From DASXRU01 sp039933315 (GTDB lineage: Bacteria; Acidobacteriota; Blastocatellia; Pyrinomonadales; Pyrinomonadaceae), in assembly GCA_039933315.1 (NCBI GenBank), contig JBDTOI010000184.1:1-7842 (forward strand): a stretch of DNA of 7,842 nt, read 5' to 3'. Positions 1 through 4,960 of the stretch are shown in pieces (position 1 is the first letter of the stretch; every line of letters starts with the position of its first letter). Both the position numbers and the translations under genes were made by a program. The notes below the pieces were generated by a model that saw nothing but the letters and a program-made list of their open reading frames with translations, did no database searches and was not told the DNA's origin.

Positions 1-855
1 AATCCCTTCTATATTGGCCAGCACACGCTCGGCCTCGATCAAGCCGCTTCGTTTCCCCGCCGGCAGGTCAATCTGCGTCACGTCGCCGGTGATAACGGCC
101 TTTGATCCAAAACCGATCCGCGTGAGGAACATCTTCATCTGCTCGCTCGTCGTGTTTTGCGCCTCGTCCAGGATTATGAACGCATCGGCCAGGGTGCGAC
201 CGCGCATAAAAGCCAGCGGTGCTATTTCTATTATGCGTTTCTCCAGCAGCCGGGTGACGCGCTCGTAGTCGATCAAATCAAATAATGCGTCGTAGAGGGG
301 TCGCAAGTAGGGATCTACTTTGTCCTGCAAGTCGCCGGGAAGGAACCCCAGCTTCTCGCCTGCTTCCACGGCCGGGCGGGCCAACACAATCCGATTAACC
401 TGCTTCTGCATCAGCGCCTGCACTGCCATGGCCACCGCGAGATAGGTTTTGCCCGTGCCCGCGACGCCGACGGCAAACACTACGTCCTTTCCCTGTATTG
501 CTTCGATGTAGTGGCGCTGGTTGGCAGACTTGGGGGCTACCTGCTTCTTGCCGGCTGGATTAAAACGCGCCTTGGTAAAGTAATCACGCAGGCTGTAGGC
601 CCGATCCTCCGCAATCTGGGTGAACGCTTCGCGCAGCTCGCGATCGGTAAAGTGCTTGCCTTCAGTAAACAGCTGGCCGAAGTCTTCCAGAATTCGCTCC
701 ACGGTTTTGACGTCCTTCGGATCGCCATCCACGCTCAGATTCTGACCGCGCGCGTTAATGCGCACATCCAGCAGCGACTCGAGATACTTAATGTTCTGGT
801 CGTGAACGCCGAAGAGCGTTTCCAAACCCCTGGGTGGAAGGTCGATCTGCTTCAA
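1..855 (-). CDS. phoH: PhoH-family ATPase (YbeZ-like), C-terminus cut off by window edge
   Basis: PhoH/YbeZ proteins are cytoplasmic ATPases with an N-terminal KH-like RNA-binding region; they act with the endoribonuclease YbeY in rRNA processing (family knowledge). Read on the minus strand, 285 codons are open to the window edge. The N-terminal region runs from about residue 4 to 65, including INARGQNLSVDGD at about 33-45. Walker A GVAGTGKT is at 130-137, the ARPAVEAGEKLGF block at 159-170, and Walker B FIILDEAQN at 226-234, followed by the TGDVTQIDLP sensor-like block. Relatives are about 320-330 residues, so roughly 40 C-terminal residues are missing. The start is inferred to be TTG at 855-853: an in-frame TAG lies two codons upstream, CTT is the only codon between, and AAGGAG at 874-869 can serve as the ribosome-binding site, 13 bases away and so a little far. 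ybeY would be expected off the left edge. It is divergent from rpsT. Confidence 0.95.
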   Translation of the reverse strand, partial: MKQIDLPPRGLETLFGVHDQNIKYLESLLDVRINARGQNLSVDGDPKDVKTVERILEDFGQLFTEGKHFTDRELREAFTQIAEDRAYSLRDYFTKARFNPAGKKQVAPKSANQRHYIEAIQGKDVVFAVGVAGTGKTYLAVAMAVQALMQKQVNRIVLARPAVEAGEKLGFLPGDLQDKVDPYLRPLYDALFDLIDYERVTRLLEKRIIEIAPLAFMRGRTLADAFIILDEAQNTTSEQMKMFLTRIGFGSKAVITGDVTQIDLPAGKRSGLIEAERVLANIEGI

Positions 856-1144
856 AAGCTAACGCTGTCTCCTTGCCGTGAAGTGAAAGGTTGAGGCCGA
901 TAGAGTGGAGGCGTGGTAATGCGGAAGGGTGTCTGGCATATGAGCAACATCGACGCTACTATACGCCCATCACGAGTGTCAACCGAAGGACAGGACGACA
1001 GTGTCCCTAAGAGGAAGGCCCGCATAACTTGACACCCTACAGTGGCATACCTATACTCCGATGCTTGCAGTTGCGCCCCTGGATCGTCCCTAAAAGACCC
1101 TAAAAGCGCGGGAAATATAGACAGCCACTTTTAACGGAGTTTGC
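856..1144. other. Divergent intergenic region between phoH and rpsT
   Basis: This stretch separates two genes read away from each other. It holds the phoH ribosome-binding site (874-869 minus) and the strong rpsT promoter (1029-1057 plus). It also holds a second TTGACA on the minus strand (982-977), with TATAGT at 963-958. The 13-base gap between those two is too short for a normal sigma-70 promoter, so the phoH promoter is not settled. GTGTCAA (976-982) and TTGACAC (1029-1035) form a 7-base inverted repeat. CCCTAA occurs at 1005-1010, 1088-1093 and 1098-1103. A 37-codon plus-strand ORF (919-1032) has GGAGG seven bases before its ATG but no known relatives that I recognise. No tRNA or obvious structured RNA was seen. 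Confidence 0.7.
1029..1057 (+). promoter_or_regulatory. Sigma-70 promoter of rpsT
   Basis: A perfect TTGACA (1029-1034) and TATACT (1052-1057, 5 of 6 to consensus) are separated by exactly 17 bases. Transcription should begin near 1064, leaving a leader of about 80 bases before the rpsT ATG. A near-consensus promoter fits a ribosomal protein gene. Confidence 0.85.
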
Positions 1145-1414
1145 ATGCCTAATCATAAGTCAGCAAAGAAACGTGTCCGGCAGAACGAGAAACGGCGGCA
1201 GATTAATCGCAGTAATCGCACCCAGTTGCGGACCTCAATAAAGAAGTTCGTCGAAGTCGTCGCCGGCGGCAATACCGGGGAGATTGGCGCTGCCCTGCCT
1301 CAAACCGTCTCCACGATTGATAAGGCTGTGCAGAAGGGTGTCCTTCATCGCAAGGCCGCCGCTCGACATAAATCGCGCCTGACGAACCGCGCGAATCAGG
1401 CCAGCGCCAAGTAG
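1145..1414 (+). CDS. rpsT: 30S ribosomal protein S20
   Basis: S20 is a small basic protein that binds 16S rRNA early in assembly of the 30S subunit. The 89-residue product has the family's usual length and its signature start MPNHKSAKKRVRQNEK, a Lys/Arg-rich first half expected to form long RNA-binding helices, and the conserved late block GVLHRKAAARHKSRL. The start is ATG with GGAG at 1136-1139, five bases upstream. The gene appears monocistronic: it has its own strong promoter and an intrinsic terminator straight after the stop. The about 80-base leader contains a tandem 10-base repeat (1088-1106). S20 is autogenously controlled in E. coli, but nothing here proves this in this organism. Identification is secure. 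Confidence 0.98.
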   Translation: MPNHKSAKKRVRQNEKRRQINRSNRTQLRTSIKKFVEVVAGGNTGEIGAALPQTVSTIDKAVQKGVLHRKAAARHKSRLTNRANQASAK

Positions 1415-1433
1415 CTAACCTGGCATCGAGTTT

Positions 1434-1480
1434 AAGAACTGAGGCGAATCGGACTTTCCGGTTCGCCTCAGTTTTTGTTT
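1434..1480 (+). terminator. Intrinsic terminator of rpsT
   Basis: A 14-bp stem (1439-1452 with 1458-1471, one T-G wobble) closes a five-base ACTTT loop and is followed by TTTTTGTTT. A-rich bases just before the stem can pair with the T tract. This is a strong rho-independent terminator 24 bases after the rpsT stop. Confidence 0.95.
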
Positions 1481-1499
1481 ACAGTGAGCGGAGAAAACC

Positions 1500-1961
1500 A
1501 TGAGTGTTCACTACCGGAACATCGACGAAATCGACGAGGTTGTGCGGGGCTTTGAATCCTGTAGTACTGGGAAAGACGAGTTTACTCACGCCAGCCATCT
1601 TACGGTTGCCTTGTGGTATTTAGCCCACTATCCCTTCGAGCAAGCTATGGCCAGGATGCGCGGAGGACTATTCCGATTCCTCGGTCATCACCAGGTGCCG
1701 GTGGGAAAGTATAACGAAACGATTACTAAGTTCTGGTTAAAGGTGGTTGAGGCATATGTGATCGAGCAAACTGGATCAAGTCTCATTTCAATCAGCGGAC
1801 AATCGCCAATTCATGAACAACTTGTTTCGATTGCGAATGGTTTGATTAAAGCGAGAGGAAATGCGAGGTTAGTCTTTCACTACTACAGCGAGAGTTTACT
1901 CAACTCTCCCGCAGCAAAAGGTGGCTGGCAGGAGCCCGATTTGAAGCCTTTTGAGTTTTAG
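1500..1961 (+). CDS. Conserved hypothetical protein, 153 residues
   Basis: I do not know a function for this protein. It resembles a widespread family of uncharacterised bacterial proteins sharing three blocks: an H-x-x-H-rich motif followed by WYL (here FTHASHLTVALWYL, residues 28-41), a YNETIT motif (71-76) and a C-terminal block ending in W-x-x-PDL-x-P (143-150). H30, H33, H63, H64, E73 and H127 are possible metal or catalytic residues, but that is inference from their clustering. There is no signal peptide or membrane segment, so it is probably cytoplasmic and mostly helical. The start is ATG with GGAG at 1490-1493, six bases upstream. It begins only 20 bases after the rpsT terminator, so it needs read-through or a promoter of its own; none is obvious. 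Codon use looks AT-richer than in holA, a weak hint of a different history. Confidence 0.8.
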   Translation: MSVHYRNIDEIDEVVRGFESCSTGKDEFTHASHLTVALWYLAHYPFEQAMARMRGGLFRFLGHHQVPVGKYNETITKFWLKVVEAYVIEQTGSSLISISGQSPIHEQLVSIANGLIKARGNARLVFHYYSESLLNSPAAKGGWQEPDLKPFEF

Positions 1962-2065
1962 CGTGGTTCTATGAACTTGTCTGAAAAGCTTAGCAGCGCC
2001 GGGTTTTGAGAATTAAATTCATTTCAGAATCTCAAATTTCAAATAATTTCAAATCTCAAATACTT
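1962..2065. repeat. AT-rich convergent spacer with short TCAAAT repeats
   Basis: This spacer lies between the 3' ends of the hypothetical gene (plus) and holA (minus). TCAAAT occurs four times, at 2032-2037, 2039-2044, 2049-2054 and 2056-2061, giving a 7-10-7 spacing. TTTGAGA (2005-2011) and TCTCAAA (2030-2036) form a 7-bp inverted repeat with an 18-base loop. It might end transcription from either side, but there is no clean T tract, so I do not call it a terminator. Confidence 0.6.
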
Positions 2066-3079
2066 CTATGTCGCTAACTCACACACAAGCATCTCGAGCT
2101 GGAGATGCGCACCCCTCGCACCCCCTCCTCCGAGCGACGTCTTAATCGCCAGGTCGGCCGCAGCGATGCGTTTCAGCCCGTTCGCAATTGTAGCTGCGTC
2201 GGTGCGCTGAATCAGAGAGAGAAACTGATCCTGCTTATAGAACGGCATCGGCACTTGTTTGAATACGTCCTGGCGCGAACCACGCACCAGTAATTCTCGC
2301 GCCAGCGCCAGCCGATGATAATTACTGGCAATGAGACCGATCAGCATCACCGGCTCGGCCCCGTCCGCCAGCAAGTGCTTTAACGTTTCCAGCGCGCGCC
2401 GGCGGTTGCGGGCAATCAAATGGTCGGCCAGATCAAAGTTGGAAAGCTCGCGCGAGCGACCCACCAGCGCCTCAACCAACTCTGCCGTGATGCGCCCGTT
2501 GGGCAAGGCAGCTGTCGCCAGTTTATTTAGCTCGTTCGAAAGTATGCGCACATCGTTTCCGACCAACTCAATCACTTGCTGGAGCGTCTGCTCATCGATT
2601 TCACTCTTGAGACTCTTGAGGTAGTTTCTGGCCCAGGCCCGTAACTCCGGCACTTTCAGGTAAGTAAATTCGAACGCCGCGCATTCCTGCATCAGCGTCT
2701 TGCTCAATTTGCGACGCTTGTCCACGTCTTCCGCGACAAAGATCATGACAGTTGACTCAGAAGGTCGGGCCAGGTAGCGCAGCAGGGCCTCTTCATCCGC
2801 GTCGAGCAGCTTGGTGAAATCCCGTAGCCGCACCACGCGGCGCGAAGCCATCATGGGCAACTGTTCCGCTGCGGCAATCGCAGTTTGCACATCCGTCTGG
2901 AACAGGTTGAAAGCCGACTCATTAAACTCGCGCAGCAGCGTATCGCGCAGCGCCTCGTCCGTGACAGCGCGGGCGGCCTCGTCGCGGAGATAACCTTCCG
3001 GGCCGAACAACAAATAGACCGGAGCGAGTTTTCCCTGCTTCAGTTCGCGTTCAAGGTCCTTGCGCGGTCGTACGCTCAT
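2066..3079 (-). CDS. holA: DNA polymerase III subunit delta
   Basis: Delta is the clamp-loader subunit that opens the beta sliding clamp so it can be placed on primed DNA. The product is 337 residues, matching the family (E. coli delta is 343). The N-terminal AAA+-like domain begins with APVYLLFGPEGYLRDEA (19-35) and continues through LPMMASRRVVRLRDF (74-88). The middle block LVGNDVRILSNELNKLA (172-188) and the following VGRSRELSNFDLADHLI (206-222) are typical of HolA. The C-terminal collar region ends with the D-x-x-x-K pattern at 309-313. The start is ATG at 3079, overlapping the lptE stop as ATGA, with GAGG inside the end of lptE as ribosome-binding site. This implies translational coupling. 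lptE-holA is a recurrent gene pair in Gram-negative bacteria. Confidence 0.95.
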   Translation of the reverse strand: MSVRPRKDLERELKQGKLAPVYLLFGPEGYLRDEAARAVTDEALRDTLLREFNESAFNLFQTDVQTAIAAAEQLPMMASRRVVRLRDFTKLLDADEEALLRYLARPSESTVMIFVAEDVDKRRKLSKTLMQECAAFEFTYLKVPELRAWARNYLKSLKSEIDEQTLQQVIELVGNDVRILSNELNKLATAALPNGRITAELVEALVGRSRELSNFDLADHLIARNRRRALETLKHLLADGAEPVMLIGLIASNYHRLALARELLVRGSRQDVFKQVPMPFYKQDQFLSLIQRTDAATIANGLKRIAAADLAIKTSLGGGGARGAHLQLEMLVCELAT

Positions 3080-3624
3080 TTGTCCTCATTAACTCCGAAA
3101 CCATTCACCAGCGTCGAGACGATTGATTCGGCGAAACTCCGGGCCATACGCTGCACCGCCGGGTCTTCTTCGTTGAAGAATGTGCGCGGGTCATTGGCAA
3201 ACTCAAACTCTCCGCGGAAGACGTAATTCTGGTTGTCGTAAAGTACGCGATTCTCCACCTGATCGCGCACCGTAACAGCGACTCGGATAGTCACCTCAAA
3301 AATGCGCGCGCGCCCGCGATCATCCAGCAGCACGCCGCCAAACTCAAAAGACTTGACCACGCCGTCAACCACTGCGTCAGCGCCCTTGCGTTCGCTCTGC
3401 ACCCGCAACCCGCGCCCGCGGCGAATCAATTCGTTCATGACCGCATCCGTGAACCGGTGCTCGATCTTGTAACGCAGGGCCGTATTTTGAAAGGCGGGAA
3501 CCGCCACGGTGCGTATGTGTTTGGGCAGTTGGTTCTTCGTCACCGGCTTGTAACACTCGGCGAACCCGGTAACGAACAAGAACGCAGTCGCGAAAAGCCC
3601 GGCGCGAAGAGTTTTGTGCAACAT
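3076..3624 (-). CDS. lptE: LPS assembly (lipo)protein LptE
   Basis: LptE forms the plug of the LptD outer-membrane translocon that delivers LPS to the cell surface. The 182-residue reading starts at MLHKTLRAGL, giving a basic n-region, a hydrophobic core (about 9-20) and Cys24 in FAECYKP. The mature part has the family pattern LPKHIRTVAVPAFQN (33-47), then an E-x-x-x-T-x-A-V-x-x-E helix (55-65), and GADAVVDGVVKSF (81-93). The frame is open further upstream to 3840, but those extra 72 residues do not look like LptE and would bury the signal peptide, so 3624 is preferred although no good ribosome-binding site precedes it. The lipobox is poor: Phe at -3 and Glu at -1, where a small residue is expected. 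It is first of the lptE-holA pair and is divergent from the DUF5655-like gene. Confidence 0.85.
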   Translation of the reverse strand: MLHKTLRAGLFATAFLFVTGFAECYKPVTKNQLPKHIRTVAVPAFQNTALRYKIEHRFTDAVMNELIRRGRGLRVQSERKGADAVVDGVVKSFEFGGVLLDDRGRARIFEVTIRVAVTVRDQVENRVLYDNQNYVFRGEFEFANDPRTFFNEEDPAVQRMARSFAESIVSTLVNGFGVNEDK

Positions 3625-3722
3625 GGTTTTTATGGTCCAGTATGGTCCTGAGAGTTGAAGTTTGGATTGTCTCGCAAAGCCGGCGCGGCGGCAAGTAGGT
3701 CCACATTCGCGCGGAGGGGATA

Positions 3723-3752
3723 CTGGCACTGCGAACATGCGCGAGGTATTAT
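3723..3752 (+). promoter_or_regulatory. Candidate promoter of the DUF5655-like gene
   Basis: CTGGCA (3723-3728, 4 of 6) and TATTAT (3747-3752, 5 of 6) are 18 bases apart. Transcription from near 3759 would give a leader of about 26 bases before ATG 3785 and would exclude the upstream in-frame starts at 3662 and 3737. The -35 match is modest. Confidence 0.35.
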
Positions 3753-3784
3753 GCGCCGCAAACTTCGGAAAGTTCCCGCTCACG

Positions 3785-4234
3785 ATGGCGAAGAAAAAAC
3801 CGCTTTGGACTTGCCCCCGCTGTGGGCACCGTTTCGTCACGCAAAACCTCTGGCACTCATGCGGCCACTACAGTCTTAATGATCATTTCGTGGATAAAGA
3901 TCCTTTAGTCCGAGAGTTATTCGATGCCCTCACAAAGCAAATACGCCGGTATGGACCAGTAACCATTTATGCGCAAAAGACGCGCATTGTTTTTCAGGTG
4001 CGGGTGCGCTTTGTAAGCGTAACGTCGCGAAAACAGTGGCTGGATTGTACTGTTTGGTTGAAACGTCGCGCCGACCACCCGCTTTTGAGGCGCCTTGAGT
4101 TCTTGCCGCCCTATAATTACATCCACCACTTTCGCTTAACCGAGAAAGTCCAGATTGACCAAATAGAGCCACTCTTCCGTGAGTCTTACGCAATTGGCTG
4201 TCAGGAGGATCTCGGGGCGCCCTCAGTAAAGTAA
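3785..4234 (+). CDS. Zinc-ribbon protein with DUF5655-like domain, 149 residues
   Basis: The molecular function is unknown. The protein opens with a short zinc-ribbon-like segment: C10-x-x-C13 in WTCPRCGHRF and H24-x-C26 in LWHSCGH, four likely metal ligands. The rest (about 33-149) resembles the DUF5655 domain in my memory: a KDPLVRELFDAL helix, then alternating strands with KTRIVFQVRVRFVSV (65-79) and LDCTVWLKRR (86-95), ending near HHFRLTEKVQID. No signal or membrane segment is present, so it is cytoplasmic. The frame is open back to 3662, but the family usually begins just before the first Cys pair, so ATG 3785 with MAKKKP is chosen; its ribosome-binding site is weak. It is divergent from lptE and 122 bases before the next gene. 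Domain assignment is from recall and is moderately sure. Confidence 0.8.
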   Translation: MAKKKPLWTCPRCGHRFVTQNLWHSCGHYSLNDHFVDKDPLVRELFDALTKQIRRYGPVTIYAQKTRIVFQVRVRFVSVTSRKQWLDCTVWLKRRADHPLLRRLEFLPPYNYIHHFRLTEKVQIDQIEPLFRESYAIGCQEDLGAPSVK

Positions 4235-4282
4235 ATGTAACTGTCAGCTTGTCTGGCGCGCTGCCCGCGATCCAGGTCACGA

Positions 4283-4311
4283 TTGACTTATAGCCTTCCG
4301 CGCGATAAAAC
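4283..4311 (+). promoter_or_regulatory. Candidate promoter of the NTF2-like gene
   Basis: TTGACT (4283-4288, 5 of 6) is followed after 17 bases by TAAAAC (4306-4311, 4 of 6). GATAAA at 4304-4309 is an alternative -10 with a 15-base gap. Either would start transcription about 35-40 bases before the ATG at 4357. Confidence 0.45.
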
Positions 4312-4356
4312 TTGCGCCGCAATTCTGACCAACCCCAATTGTGAAGGAGTGAAACA

Positions 4357-4770
4357 ATGAGCGAACAAGAAAACACCGCCCTGGTACAGCAAGCTTATGA
4401 CAACTTCAAGAACCGTGACATTGACGGGTTGCTTAGCCTGTTCTCGGAAGAGATCACATGGGAGCTTCCTGAGATGGACGGCGTCTCTTACGGCGGAAAG
4501 CGAGCCGGTCTCGAAGAGGTTGTTGAATTCTTCGCCATGCTCGGCATGTCCCAGGAACCGTTGCGCTTCGAGCCGCGTGAGTTCATTGCCCAGGATGATA
4601 GAGTTGTTTGCCTCGGATCGTATGACTGGCGCGTGAGAGAGACCAACCGGGAGTTCAGCAGCGATTTTGCCCACGTCTTCACGATCGCTGACGGCAAGAT
4701 CGTAGCGTTCAGCGAATTCATGGACACTGCGGCCGTCGTCGCTGCTCATCAAAAAGCAATGAGCGCTTAA
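4357..4770 (+). CDS. NTF2/SnoaL-like (ketosteroid isomerase-related) protein
   Basis: This is a small alpha+beta barrel protein of the NTF2-like superfamily, whose members bind or isomerise small hydrophobic ligands or serve as scaffolds. The specific substrate cannot be read from sequence. The 137-residue product has the expected order: helix VQQAYDNFKNRDIDGLLSLF (10-29), the DITW-like strand EEITWELP (31-38), a YGGKRAGLEEVVEFF segment (45-59), then paired strands FEPREFIAQDDRVVCLGSY (71-89) and the closing FAHVFTIADGKIVAFSEFMD (104-123). The length is normal for a single-domain member. The start is ATG with a strong AAGGAG at 4344-4349, seven bases upstream. It appears to be its own transcription unit. 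T7 at 4793-4799 follows the gene without a strong hairpin in front of it. Confidence 0.9.
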   Translation: MSEQENTALVQQAYDNFKNRDIDGLLSLFSEEITWELPEMDGVSYGGKRAGLEEVVEFFAMLGMSQEPLRFEPREFIAQDDRVVCLGSYDWRVRETNREFSSDFAHVFTIADGKIVAFSEFMDTAAVVAAHQKAMSA

Positions 4771-4798
4771 AAACATCGAGCATCAGAGCGAATTTTTT

Positions 4799-4920
4799 TC
4801 TCATTAACACCTGACTTCAGTCAGGTGATCGACGAAGCGAAGAAGCATTACTACCGTTTCAACGGTTTAGGATCAAATCGTCATTGAGGATCACCGCACT
4901 GAAGTGCGGTGTTAATGGGA
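4799..4920. repeat. Three-hairpin palindromic repeat element (REP/BIME-like)
   Basis: A 10-base perfect inverted repeat closes the element: CATTAACACC (4802-4811) with GGTGTTAATG (4908-4917), extendable by a few pairs to 4799 and 4920. Inside are three hairpins: 4808-4815 with 4820-4827 (8 bp, loop TTCA), 4853-4857 with 4862-4866 (5 bp, loop TTCA), and 4892-4899 with 4904-4911 (8 bp, loop TGAA, the complement of TTCA). The outer hairpins share the CACC/GGTG base but differ inside (TGAC versus GCAC), as expected if pairing is kept while sequence drifts. It can fold either as three hairpins in a row or as a multi-arm junction. The layout resembles paired REP sequences that are moved by RAYT transposases in other bacteria; no such transposase lies in this window. 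Confidence 0.75.
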
Positions 4921-4960
4921 GTTCTAAATCGCGTTGCATTCAAGGTCCTCCTAAAGTCCC

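Noticed and set aside
511..894. Plus-strand ORF of 127 codons
   Set aside because: Antisense to the PhoH gene, whose motifs are unmistakable on the minus strand.
3662..3784. Upstream starts (3662, 3737) for the DUF5655-like gene
   Set aside because: The family begins just before the first Cys pair, and a candidate promoter lies at 3723-3752.
3625..3840. N-terminal extension of lptE to 3840
   Set aside because: The extra 72 residues are not LptE-like, would bury the signal peptide and overlap the start region of the divergent gene.
3930..4376. Minus-strand ORF of 148 codons
   Set aside because: Lies over the zinc-ribbon/DUF5655-like gene and the start of the NTF2-like gene; no recognisable domain.
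4288..4776. Minus-strand ORF of 162 codons
   Set aside because: Antisense to the NTF2-like gene, which has a strong ribosome-binding site and family motifs.
4793..4799. T7 tract as an intrinsic terminator of the NTF2-like gene
   Set aside because: No stable hairpin directly precedes it; the hairpins come after.
4799..4920. CRISPR-like array
   Set aside because: The repeats are three palindromes of different sequence with no regular spacers or cas genes.
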